From Diphasiastrum complanatum (taxonomy: Eukaryota > Streptophyta > Lycopodiopsida > Lycopodiales > Lycopodiaceae), in assembly GCA_029204225.1 (NCBI GenBank), contig CM055095.1, forward strand, positions 53,917,944-53,981,943: a DNA stretch of 64,000 nt, read 5' to 3'. A program made the position numbers and the translations under genes. Below the pieces are notes generated by a model, which was not told the DNA's origin, did not search any database, and saw nothing but the letters and a program-made list of their open reading frames with translations. Below, piece after piece: positions 44,800 through 54,722 of the stretch (the first letter of the stretch is position 1; every line of letters begins with the position of its first letter).

Positions 44800-45950
44800 T
44801 CTTGATAGTCTTCAATAGATATAATTTGTTATGCATCTTGAGATGCCTTGATCTCGGCCCCTTCCAAGGTTGAATGTAGATCTTCATAAAATATGACTTC
44901 TTTACTCTCAATCACTTTTGAAATAGAGAGTATAAAGGCTTTATAGGCCTCCTTGGTGGATAAGCATCCAACCATGATCCATGAGCTTGGATCATCATTC
45001 CTCCTTGTTTCCAAGGGAATATGTGCAAATCAAGAACCTCCAAAAACACTAAGGTAATCAATCTTAGGCTTCTTGAATAATACTTCATATGGTGTATTTC
45101 TTCCAAGAGCTCCATCACTCCTCAAAGCTTTGTTCTTCAATGAGAATTTCATCTCAACATATGTTTTGAGTAATAGGAAATAATCATGCACCATAAATCT
45201 TGAAGAAAAAAGATATGTGCATCTTGTGTGATCATCCTCCTTTGAAGGCTTGGATACATAAGCAACATCAAGAGATTTTGCACTCTCTCTTGGATCCAAT
45301 TTGTAGATGCCTTCATATCTAGATCCATATGCAAAGATCTCACCATCCTTCTTGATCACGCAATTGTCAATATGGAAATTGACATCAAGGCCACCATCAA
45401 GTAATTGGCCAACACTTATAAGATTCTTTGTAATCTTGGGAACAAAAAAAACCTTTTGAAGAGATAGAACTTTTGATGATGCAAGCTTCAAGGGAATAAT
45501 CCCTACTCCTTCAATTTTGCACTCTTGATCACTTGCAATATATATGGACTTCTTGATTCCTTCATAAGGCATAATAGATGAAAAGGAATCCTTGAAACTA
45601 CACATATGAGATGATGCTCCACTATCAATATACCAATAGTCATCCTTCTTGAAGGTGGAAGAGGAGAAGCTTGATGCCATAAGAGAGCCTTCTCCATCAC
45701 TTGCAATAAAGTCTTCTTTCTCATGAGAGATGTTGAACGCTTGCCTGAATTGGTTCTTCTTCTTGAAGCAATTGGTGGCATAGTGGCCTTTCTTGCCACA
45801 AAAGAAGCACTTAACATCTTTTTTTTTCTTCTTTGAAGTAGAATCTTGAGAGGAATCATCTGTTGGAAGATGAACTTCACTCTTCTTCATCCCTAGATGC
45901 CTCCACGTGGGACGAATCAAATCTTGCAAAAGTAGCCGCAAGAGCAATCC
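44800..45950 (-). pseudogene. Copia gag end/protease/integrase relic
   Basis: On the - strand from 45947, the frame reads a lysine-rich gag end, then the zinc knuckle CFFCGKKGHYATNC (CX2CX4HX4C), then WYIDSGASSHMCS (intact DSGA protease signature), then KNLISVGQLLDGGLDVNF and YGSRYEGIYKLDPRE. Integrase is badly deleted: the GAG_pre-integrase zinc region and first aspartate are missing, and ALRSDG jumps straight to GRNTPYEVLFKKPKIDYL. Two further frames carry the post-integrase region (IPLETRRNDDPSS, STKEAYKAFILS). It belongs to the same family as the elements at 39202-43821 and 49768-54548. No LTR is clearly attached. Confidence 0.85.
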
Positions 45951-45988
45951 GCAAGTACAATAGAATCATACAATCACAACTAATCAGG

Positions 45989-46636
45989 TGTTAAAACGCA
46001 GCTATTAGTTTTACAAGAAAAGCTTAAAAGACAATGTAAAGATAGAATATAAGTGTGTGCAAACATAGCGCAAGAAATAAGAGAGAGTAGGAGAGAGTGA
46101 GACAGAAGACAAGCTAAGATTGCTAAAGAATAGAAAAATAGAAGCTAACACGCTGATAAGTGATAGACTGTAAACTCTTATTGAAAAGAGATTTAATAAA
46201 GCAATAGATCTTTCTCCCAATTCTTTTGCTGTGTATGCATGAATGATAGTATTATGCGTATACTGTTGTTCTGATGAATGGATCATATTGACTTGGCAAT
46301 CAAAAATTAGCTGTAAATTCATGATGTGCAAAAACTTTGCACTTTTTGGCATTTTCGCATTCTCTCTCTTCGGCATTTTCGCATATTTTTCACTATAGTT
46401 AAAATGTCCCCAAGTGCACAAAACTACATGTAGATTCGTGTATTTCGCATTTTTCACCTTCCAAAAAATGCGACAATTGTAGGAATGTGCTTAGTTTTGC
46501 ATACTTGATACACTAAGTTTCGCATACTTTGCATTTTTTGCATTTCCAAAAAATGCGACAATTACAAGACAATGTATGCTTCTGCATCCTAAAATTTGCT
46601 AGCTGCAGTTGAGGTAGAAAAGATCAGTTCGCTTCA
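45989..46636 (+). repeat. 5' LTR of the second-lineage copia
   Basis: Starts TGTTAAAACGCAG and ends GCTTCA. Near its 3' end a phrase containing CCAAAAAATGCGACAATT occurs twice (about 46462 and 46545), an internal short duplication. No second LTR copy is present in the window. Confidence 0.65.
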
Positions 46637-46637
46637 G

Positions 46638-46650
46638 TGGTATTAGAGCA
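46638..46650 (+). promoter_or_regulatory. Primer binding site
   Basis: TGGTATTAGAGCA one base after the LTR end. The one-base gap is also seen in the LTR at 38199-39201. Confidence 0.75.
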
Positions 46651-46664
46651 CTGTAGACTATCAA

Positions 46665-47163
46665 ATGGCAACGAACCTGCAGCAAAAAGTTGTGAGTGTA
46701 TTCAATGGCAGCAACTACGTTGTCTGGAAACACAAGATGAAGATGCTACTCATAGGAGAAGGCCCATGGAGCGTAGTGGATGGAACAGAAGTCAGACCAC
46801 AACAAAATCCGGCTGAATGGAGAAAGAAGAACGATAGAGCAATGGTGCTCATCACTCTGTCACTTGCAGAAGACATCATGATGACCAACGTGGACTATGA
46901 AATCAGCCACGAAATTTGGGAAAGGCTACAAGCCAAACATGAGCAAATGACAAGTGTAGAGATCTTGCATCTCAACAATCAGCTTCTGAATATGAAGTGG
47001 GACGGCACTGATCTAGACAAGCATGCTGGGAAGATGAAAGCCATCTTCGATCAATTGGCAACCGACTCATGCAATCCCACCGGAGCAGCAGTTCTTACAC
47101 TTTATAAGAACTCTACCATCTCCCTACTACAGCCTGAGGTCAATACTCATGAGGACGCCTAAC
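46665..47163 (+). pseudogene. Copia gag N-terminal part
   Basis: ATG-started frame of 165 codons: NGSNYVVWKHKMKMLLIGEG, AEWRKKNDRAMVLITLSL, IWERLQAKHEQM, LNNQLLNMKWDGTDLDKH and MKAIFDQLA. This is the UBN2-type gag of copia elements. The frame shifts near 47110 and closes at a stop at about 47161, before the zinc knuckles. Confidence 0.88.
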
Positions 47164-47328
47164 ATGACATTCATCGATGCTATTAAAACTGTGAAGGATG
47201 AAGTCATCATGAGAGATCATACTGACTCTCAAGACAACGAGGACCAAGCATCCATTGTCAGAAGAAAATAGAAAGGAAGAATGTAGAAACCAACAAGTGA
47301 TGAATGCATCTCAAAGCCACCTCTAGTA

Positions 47329-47447
47329 TGCAGCTACTGCAAAAAGAAGGGCCACTTGGAGAAGAATTGTTGGGGAAATCCCAACAACATCTGCATTCAT
47401 TGTAAGAAAAAGGGACACTCAGCATTCGATTGTTGGTTTCAAGAACA
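47329..47447 (+). pseudogene. Two CCHC zinc knuckles of the copia gag
   Basis: CSYCKKKGHLEKNC and, 12 residues later, CIHCKKKGHSAFDC, each CX2CX4HX4C. They bind the element's RNA in intact relatives. They are in frame with each other but not with the gag frame upstream. Confidence 0.85.
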
Positions 47448-47449
47448 AA

Positions 47450-49158
47450 AACAAAGATAAGGCACATACTGTAGAATCTTTCCATCAAGAGGAAGAGCCA
47501 GAGCAAGCTATGACAACAAGGGATGTGCACAATGCACACTCAGATCTAAAGATTGTCATAGACTCAGGAGCCACCTCCAACGGTAAGATAGAGAGGTGAC
47601 AATGTAAAGACTATAAGACCTCCAACGGAGACAGAGAAGTCATCTTGGGAGACAATAGCAAGCACCATGTCATGGGGACAAGAACTCTACATATGAAGAC
47701 CACATCTGTCTATAAAGACTTAGAGGTTGTCCTACATGTTCCTACACTGAAAAGTGTTCTGTTGTCAGTAGCAAAGATCACTGATATGGGGCTGAGCATT
47801 ACTTTCAATAGTAATGAATGTCACATAAAGGACTGTGATACCAATCGGATCCCAGTGACAGCTGAAAGAAAAGGCAACTTGTATCGAACAAGTGTCCAAA
47901 ATCCTACTGATCACGTTCTTGTTACTTCAGATGAAGAAAACAAAAAAGAACTATGACACAAGAGAATGTGCCATTGTAGCATCAGCACACTCTACAGAAT
48001 GTCAAGGAACAAAATGTCAGAAGGCATGGACATGACTGACAGAAAGATCAGTCTGCGTGAATCATGTTTGAAGGGCAAGCAGCATCGTGAACCATTCAAA
48101 ATCTAAGGAGTACGGACAAAGGAGGTTCTTGGGCTGATACATAGTGATCTATGTGATCAATATGAAGATTTCATCTATATCCAGATCGTAGTACTTCGTT
48201 ACATTTATTAATGATTACACACACGTGACATTTGTCTACTTCTTGAATAAAAAGTCTGATGTGTTTACAGTTTTTAAACAATTCAAAAGTTTAGCTGAAA
48301 CACAAATAGGAAGAAAAATCAAAGTTTGAGATCTTATAATGGTGGAGAATACACCAGTACAGAATTCAAGAGCTTCTGCCAGCATGAAGGAATTGAAAGA
48401 TAGTATATTGTGCCTTACACACCACAGCACAACGGGATAGCAGAAAGAAAGAATCGGACCCTGATGGAAGCAGTAAGGTGCATGATGGCGCAGGCGAAGC
48501 TGTCAAAGAAATTTTGGGCGAAAGCTATACTAACAGTCGTCTATCTACAAAATAGGAGCACGACAATTGTTGTAAGCGATGTCACACCCTATGAAGCCTG
48601 GACTGGTGAAAAACCCAACCTGTCACATATCAGAGTGTTTGGTTGCAGGGCATACATGCATGTGTCTCAAGAAAAGAGGTCCAAGATTAATGAAAAATCA
48701 AGACCCATGATATTCGTGGGATATGCAATCAATTCACCTGGATACAAGTTGTATGATTCTAAAACCAATGAGGTGCAAGTAAGCAAAGATGTCAAGTTTG
48801 ATGAGCAGACATTCTAGGAAGATTCAGACCTGGCTGGTTATAATCTTTCATAGGGAGTTATCAATTCTTTGATCTGACTCCTTACATCTCTGACTGGACT
48901 GAAGAGGGAGAGCAGACTTCTGTAGAGCCGCATAATCAAAAAGATCAACAAGCGATTGAGCAAAAGGAGCCACAATCCCCACAACAACCAATACAATCTG
49001 AACAACCGAAGAATCTAGTTGGGCCAAGACGCTCTATCAAAATCCGACAGAAGGCTATTGAGAAAGCTGCAGCAAACAGCTATGATGAGAACCGATGTCT
49101 GATGACAACAGAACTCGAAACCTACTCAGAAGCAATTGCAAGTCAGGAATCAGAAGAG
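47450..49158 (+). pseudogene. Copia protease/integrase pseudogene
   Basis: Protease is decayed (an 'IDSGAT'-like word near 47560). A frame at 47645-47956 holds EVVLHVPTLKSVLLSVAKIT. Integrase: LIHSDLCD near 48140, then LRSYNGGEYTS near 48330, where the second catalytic aspartate is Tyr, and GIAERKNRTL near 48430 (catalytic Glu present). The frame 48410-48817 is open and holds VFGCRAYMHVSQEKRSK and GYAINSPGYKLY. The linker before RT (49000-49155) is recognisable by RRSIKIRQK and YSEAIASQES. Multiple stops and frameshifts exclude function. Confidence 0.85.
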
Positions 49159-49290
49159 AAGGTCTCATTGTAGTTGATGCCGTACTTATGAGAAAATCCC
49201 TTCACTACAAGTCTGGCTTCGTACCTAGAATATCTCAAATACGCCTCTGTTATCTCAAAAAGATTCTAATTTGTGGATGCGCTTTATTCA
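49150..49290 (-). pseudogene. Inverted copia reverse-transcriptase fragment
   Basis: On the - strand the sequence reads YEARLVVKGFSHKYGINYNE and TFS, the RT block 'ARLVAKGF.Q..GIDY.ETF'. It abuts the + strand copia linker at about 49155, tail to tail, so RT is in the opposite orientation to the integrase beside it. Confidence 0.7.
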
Positions 49291-49762
49291 CGAATTTGTT
49301 CCAATAGTTAGTCTACTACATAATTGTGCTCTTTTGGAAAGGTCTAAGCTATGATCAATGTAGTTCTTGTATATTACAACTAGATATAATTATGTAAGTC
49401 TTGCTACAATGTCGAAGAAGTCACCATGAAAGTACGTACATGCACTTCAAAACAACATGTGTGTTGGTAAAGGATAATTTGAATTTGGAGTGGGCCCCTT
49501 AGATGCATGCATGGGGAGGAGGGCCATGCATCCTTTTCCCCATACATGCATCCTCCTCCCCAAGTTTTTTAGTAAAAAAAAAGCTCATGCATGGGTGAGA
49601 GGAGGAGGATGCATGGGTACACCCATACACATGCGCAAAATTGTACATAAGTTTAAATATATATATATATATATACATACATACATACATACATACATAC
49701 ATTCAACATACATATTCACAAACACATCAACACATGCACACATGCATATGACACAGACATAC
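49291..49762. other. Low-complexity spacer with inverted GC-box words
   Basis: Near 49503-49625 the words ATGCATGCATGGGGAGGAGG and CATGCATCCTCCTCCCC occur in inverted order, able to fold on themselves, followed by microsatellites. No gene. Confidence 0.6.
49656..49703. repeat. (TA)n and (CATA)n microsatellites
   Basis: A TA run of about 20 bp followed by seven or eight CATA units. The region immediately right, up to the retroelement insertion, is rich in ACACATGCA words. Confidence 0.9.
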
Positions 49763-49767
49763 ATACA

Positions 49768-50150
49768 TGCTGAATTCACATGTGTGGGATGCCCTACACA
49801 TGTACTTTAGATCTCCTAAGCCCAACAATACCATAAAGATCAGACTAGCATTGGTTGTCAATAGAAAATCTGACCATACAAGAAATATTATTGTGTTACA
49901 AGCAAGATCTGTCAACAAAACATAAGACTAAGCATCATAAATGTCTCAACTCGGCTAGAGAGAGAAAATATTAAATGTGGCATGTAAAGTACAAATGACA
50001 ATTCCTATGGTAGCTCAAGTTTTTACTTCTACCTACCTTGAATATTTTACTCTAAGATGGGTCTTTACTAAGCCAAAAGAGCTAATTCATCTTTGGCATT
50101 TTTAGGACCTCTACTCACAACATTAGATAGATTTTTCCAATATTCTGACA
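49768..50150 (-). repeat. 3' LTR of the - strand copia, with internal deletion
   Basis: 383 bp. Aligned to the 610-bp 5' LTR, it lacks the segment equivalent to 54141-54367, which contains the TATA-like box. Elsewhere the two are very similar. Confidence 0.93.
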
Positions 50151-50160
50151 CTCCTAAAAA
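50151..50160 (-). promoter_or_regulatory. Polypurine tract region of the - strand copia
   Basis: On the - strand TTTTTAGGAG immediately precedes the LTR start TGTCAG. The tract is short and partly interrupted. Confidence 0.55.
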
Positions 50161-50211
50161 TGTATCTAATGTGGATCAAGCATCGATCTTGAGATAAGAC
50201 CAATATTAGAC

Positions 50212-50898
50212 CTATGCTTTGAGAAGGCACTTTTGCAAAGTGGCTTTGTTTAGAACTCTCTTGGCCATCTTCCAATGTTGGATCTTGGGATCTTGCATAA
50301 ATTGACTCAATTTGTGCACACAATAGCTCAAATCGGGTCTAGTGATAGTAAGCCAAATTAAAGAGCCTATAAGACTCCTATAAAGTGTGATTTTCTCAAA
50401 GTATCTTTCATCACCTTTAATAGGATCTTTTACATATTGCTCCATGGGAGTATCTATGCCTTTACAATTTTGCATATTGAATTTTCTCAACATAGAAAAG
50501 ACATATCTAGATTGACAAATAAAAGCATACTCTTCATGAAAATCAATCTCAAGGCCTAAAATATAATGGATCTCTTCTAGATCTTGCATTTTAAATTCTC
50601 TTCCTAATGCATCTTTAGTTTCTTGAACTAGCATCAAACAACTTCCACTAAGAATAATGTCATCTACATAGATTAGAAGAATGACAATATTACTACCATC
50701 AAACTTTAAGTACATAGAAGGATCATAGTCACTAAGCACAAATCCTGATGAAAGTAGAAAGTTGTTGAGTCTTGAATACCATGATCTAGGTGCTTGCTTC
50801 AAGCCATAAAGACTTCTAAATAGCAAACACACCTTAGATTTATCCTTGATAAATCCTTGAGGCCTGTTCCATGTATATCTCCTCCTCAAGATAGCCAT
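50212..50898 (-). pseudogene. Copia RT second half and truncated RNase H
   Basis: Open for 228 codons: PQGFIKDKSKVCLLFRSLYG, LKQAPRSWYSRLN, YVDDIILSGS (catalytic aspartates at about 50659-50670), LEEIHYILGLEIDFHE, IDTPMEQ, YRSLIGSLIWLTITRPDL and KLSQFMQDPKIQHW. It is one frame off the upstream RT half. After MAKRVLN the RNase H catalytic blocks (GYSD.D.A, EAEY) are absent and a stop follows, so RNase H is deleted down to the 3' LTR. Confidence 0.9.
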
Positions 50899-52093
50899 TC
50901 AAAAAAGCGTTGGAGACATCAAGTTGAAATAGTTTCCATTTAAAAAATAAGGCAAGAGAAATAACGATTCTTATTGTCACCATCTTTGCTACAGGAGCAA
51001 AGGTTTCTTCATAGTCAAGGCCATATATTTGTGCAAAGCCTTTAGCACATAATCTTGCCTTGTACTTGTTGATGGAGCCATCATGATTGTACTTGATCTT
51101 GAACACCCACTTGCATCCAATGATATGCATGTTAGGTGGTGGATCCACTAGCTCCCATGTGTGGTTGGAGATCAAGGCATCATATTCAATCTTCATGGCC
51201 TCATACCACTCCTTGGTATTGAGGGCTTCTGAGACATCTTTGGGCTCCTCGTGAGAAACAAAATAAGCATAAGTGGAATCAAGATCCACTTGTTTTCCTT
51301 TGTTATCATAAGTGAGCCTCTTGGGCTCAGATCTCTCCCTCATGGATCTTATAGGAGTGAAAATTCGAGGACTTCCATCTTCAAATCTCGACTCCTCCAT
51401 ATATTGATTGTCTTCAATAACAAAAGGTGATAGATTTTGAGGTTGCTTGATCTCGGCCCCTCCAAGATTGGACTTTTCTTCTTCATGAAAAACTACATCT
51501 CTACTATCAATTACTTTAGAGGTAGAGAGCATGTAGATTCGATAGGCTTTCTTGTTGGATGAATATCCAACCATTACTCCTTTTCTTGCACAAGGATCAT
51601 CCTTCTTTCTCATTTCCAAGGGAATATGGACAAAGCATATGCATCCAAATACTCTAAGGTGATCAACCTTAGGTTTCTTTAAATAAAGTGCTTCATATGG
51701 TGACTTTCCTCCAAGTGCAACATGAGGGAGTCGATTGCAAAGATAGTTTGAACAATTGATGGCCTCACCCCAAAAGTCTTTTGGCAAGGATGCCTCAATT
51801 CTAATGGTTTTGGCACATTCACACAATGTTCTGCTCTTTCTTTCAGTCACCCCATTTTGAGATGGTGTATATGCACAAGAAAACTCCCTTTTAATGCCTT
51901 CAAGCTCACAATAATCATGATATTTATTGGAAGTGTACTCACCACCTCCATCACTTCTAAGAATCTTGATTTTGTATGAAAATTTCTTTTCAACTAGAGC
52001 TTTGAACTTTAGGAAATAGTCAAACACCATAGACTTTGAAGCTAGGGCACAAGCCTCACATGGCTTGAAATTCTTGGAGATAAGATTAGGCAA
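50840..52093 (-). pseudogene. Copia integrase and RT first half
   Basis: 417 open codons. CEACALA of the pre-integrase zinc region runs directly into SKSMVFDYF, so the integrase segment with the first catalytic Asp is missing. Then come ILRSDGGGEYTSNKYHDYCE (second Asp), GVTERKSRTLCECAKT (Glu), FWGEAINCSNYLCNRLP, the post-integrase GYSSNKKAYRIYMLS, and RT blocks CKWVFKIKYN, ARLCAKGFAQIYGLDYEETF, QLDVSNAFLNGYLEEEIYME. It is the longest open frame of the window. Confidence 0.92.
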
Positions 52094-52334
52094 GCAATAG
52101 CTTTGGCTTTCTTGACCATGGACACCATAGAATTATAGTTAGGATGTCCCAACCTTCTATGTCAAAGTTCCTTCAAAGAAATATGAGAAGCAAAAGCACC
52201 ATCACAAGAGTTAGCATACTCTTTGGGATCAAGCTTGCAGATTCCACCATATCTAGACCCAAATCAAGGATCTCATCATGCTTCTTGATTGTACATATAT
52301 CAACATTGAAATTCACATCTAGTCCACTATCAAA

Positions 52335-52745
52335 CTATTGCCCAACACTAATAAGATTTTTTGTTAACTTAGGAACAAAAAGTACTTTAGACAGAGAAAG
52401 GACTTTTGATGATGAAATCTTTAAGAGAATTGTCCCTATGCCTTCAATAGCACACTCATGATCATTTGTTGTGTAGATGGACTTCTTGGCTCCTTCATAA
52501 GGTGACATGGATGAAAAAGAATGCTTGGAGCTAAACATATGTGAGGAATCTCCACTGTCAATATACCATGAACCATCCTTCTTGAAAGGTGATGAAGAAA
52601 AAATCGAGACCATAAGAGATCCCTCTCCATAACTTGCATGAGCATCTTCCTTCTCTTCATTAGAAATGTTGGCTTGCTTGAATTGACTCTTCTTCTTGAA
52701 GCAATTGGTGGCATAATGCCCCTTCTTGCTACAAAAGAAACACTA
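52335..52745 (-). pseudogene. Copia zinc knuckle and protease region
   Basis: CFFCSKKGHYATNC (about 52745-52704, CX2CX4HX4C), then SWYIDSGDSSHM near 52570 (protease signature with Asp for Ala in DSGA), then KSIYTTNDHE and LFVPKLTKNLISVGQ. It is frameshifted against both gag and integrase. Decayed pre-integrase sequence with several stops lies between 52334 and 52094. Confidence 0.85.
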
Positions 52746-53433
52746 TGTTTTTCTTCTTCTTCTTGGATGTGGAAGCTTGAGAGGACTCATCCTCTTCTCC
52801 TTTCTCCTTGGAAATAAGATTGTTCTTGCTTGAAGAGGATTGGCGTTGATTCTTACTTCTTGTCTTGTGCTTGTCTTTGGTAAAGAGAGCTTTACCATCA
52901 ATGTTGAGAGATAGTCTTTTCATTTTCAAGAGTTTATACTCTTGTCTTGATTCTTCAGAAATGAGCACACTTTGAAGTGCTTCCAAACTTGGTAGCTCCT
53001 CCTTAATGGCATAACTCTGAACAAGGTTGTCATATTCCTCCTTTAACCCATTAAGTATAACTTGAACAAGTTCATTTTGGTTGATGGAGTCTCCTATGCA
53101 TGACAATTCTCTATGGAGGTCTTTAACTATCATTACATAAGCTGAAGAACATTCATCACTTCTCTGTACACTTTGAAAAATTTGGTTTCTTAGTGTTAGA
53201 AGTCTAGAAGTATTCTTTGCCTCATAGATAGACTTGAGAGTATCCCAAGCATCTTTGGCATTAGTACAAGCACCAATTTCTCTTAAGATGTCATTTGAGA
53301 CATTCATCTTAATATAATACAGAGCCATCCTAGCTCTCTTTTTGTACTTTGGAAGTTCTTGAGGAATTTGTGGTTCTTCTTCAATGCTAAGTACAATATC
53401 CATCACATCTTGTAGTATTAAGACAGATTCCAT
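52729..53433 (-). pseudogene. Copia gag, long intact part
   Basis: 234 codons from MESVLILQDVMDIVLSIEEE through RARMALYYIKMNVSND, AWDTLKSIYEAKNTSRLL, LHRELSCIGDSINQNELVQV, YAIKEELPSLEALQSVLISE to a lysine-rich end, KKKKKN. This is the best preserved gag of the family in the window. It stops at a frameshift immediately before the zinc knuckle. Confidence 0.9.
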
Positions 53434-53925
53434 TCTAACCTTCTAAATTGAGTAATTGGAGGTTGACAATCTCTCACTTGCTTCTAATAGAAAGACACCT
53501 ATTGAAGTCATAAAGAATGATGGAAATCAAAAAATATGGATGAAAGAATTGCTTATCTTCTCACTATAGGAACCAATCAAGGGTACAAAACCAAATCCTA
53601 TGTAAGACTAAGCAAAAGCTTGTGAGATAGATCTCACTAGCTTGACAATCTCTCTAAAACAAGATTTGAATCATCAAAAAAGATTTGCATGAAATTTGGA
53701 TCTAAGGTGAGATAGAACCACCAAATTGAAAATGGGTGGATTTCACACGTGCCAGCACCTGAAATTCCATACAGTACCTGATCTGGACCATTCAATGTGG
53801 TTTGAAACTCTAAATCACCAAAAAACTGCAAACTAGCTAGAAAGTAGAATATAGACAATTCCTAGCTTGAAATCTGATCAAATCTACAAACTTTTTGATT
53901 AAAAATTGCTTGTAGAACTTAGGTA

Positions 53926-53938
53926 GGCTCTGATACCA
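53926..53938 (-). promoter_or_regulatory. Primer binding site of the - strand copia
   Basis: On the - strand TGGTATCAGAGCC follows the 5' LTR end AATTCAGCA with no gap. Confidence 0.9.
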
Positions 53939-54548
53939 TGCTGAATTCACATGTGTGGGATGCCCTACACATGTACTTTAGATCTCCTAAGCCAATAATA
54001 CCATAAAGATCAGACTAGCATTGGTTGTCAATAGGAAAGCTGATCATACAAGAAATATTATTGTGTTACAAGGAAGATCTGTCAACAAAACATAAGACTA
54101 AGCATCATAAATGCCTCAACTCAGCTAGAGAGAGAAAATAGAAAGTACAAAACTCGTGTAGAGAGAGAGGGCACAAAGAGCTTGTCTCCAAATTTGCATT
54201 ACACACAAATTTCATCATTTTCTCAATGAGAGTACATCACATATATATAGATCCATGGAATCTCCTATTTTGAGTTGAATTGGAGTTGTGAATCCACCTC
54301 TCAAGCTATCTAGACTTATTCAAGCCACCTCACTATGTCTAATTGTGCCACCTAGTCTTTTCATGCATTAAATGTGGCATGTAAAGTACAAATGACAATT
54401 CCTATGGTAGCTCGAGTTTCTACTTCTACCTACCTTGAATATTTTATTCTAAGATGGGTCTTTACTAAGCCAAAAGAGCTTAATTCATCTTTGGCATTTT
54501 TAGGACCCCTACTCACAACATTAGATAGATTTTTCCAAAATTTTGACA
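53939..54548 (-). repeat. 5' LTR of the - strand copia, full length
   Basis: 610 bp from TGTCAAAATTTTGG to GAATTCAGCA on the - strand. It holds the TATA-like box at 54241-54250 and the 227 bp (54141-54367) that are missing from the 3' LTR. Confidence 0.93.
54241..54250 (-). promoter_or_regulatory. TATA-like box of the copia LTR
   Basis: CTATATATAT on the - strand, about 300 bp from the start of the LTR, a plausible place for the element's promoter. It lies in the segment absent from the 3' LTR. Confidence 0.6.
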
Positions 54549-54631
54549 ATACATACAACATATATATTCATAGACACATCACACATGCACACATGCATAT
54601 GACACTGACATGCATACCACAAACACATAAA

Positions 54632-54635
<4 letters not shown>

Positions 54636-54722
<87 letters not shown>
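54636..54722. repeat. (TC)n microsatellite
   Basis: About 75 bp of pure TC, one interruption (AT) and ten more bases. It is followed by a strongly pyrimidine-rich region to about 54860. The long open frames over it on both strands are repeat artefacts. Confidence 0.95.

Larger units (their letters stand above)
45989..49158 (+). mobile_element. Ty1/copia retrotransposon of a second lineage, truncated
   Basis: 5' LTR 45989-46636, one base, primer binding site 46638-46650, then gag, two zinc knuckles, protease remnant, integrase and the start of the RT-proximal linker, all on +. At about 49158 the homology stops and an inverted RT fragment begins. RT, RNase H and the 3' LTR are missing from the + strand. 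Gag is clearly different from that of the neighbouring copia family. Confidence 0.85.
49768..54548 (-). mobile_element. Structurally complete Ty1/copia element with 5-bp TSD, - strand
   Basis: LTRs at 49768-50150 (3') and 53939-54548 (5') with canonical TG...CA ends are flanked by identical ATACA (49763-49767 and 54549-54553). Primer site, gag, zinc knuckle, protease, integrase, RT and part of RNase H follow in copia order on the - strand. It belongs to the family of 39202-43821. Coding is broken by frameshifts and deletions: the first integrase aspartate with its surrounding ~45 residues, and most of RNase H, are missing. The 3' LTR lacks 227 bp that are present in the 5' LTR. Confidence 0.93.

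Noticed and set aside
45503-45880. 125-codon - strand frame with many Arg and Lys
   Set aside because: An alternate frame of the copia zinc-knuckle and protease region that reads correctly in the neighbouring frame.
49490-49702. CRISPR-like or other regular array in the ATGCATG-rich region
   Set aside because: The words are irregularly spaced microsatellite and inverted-repeat sequence, with no constant repeat-spacer structure.
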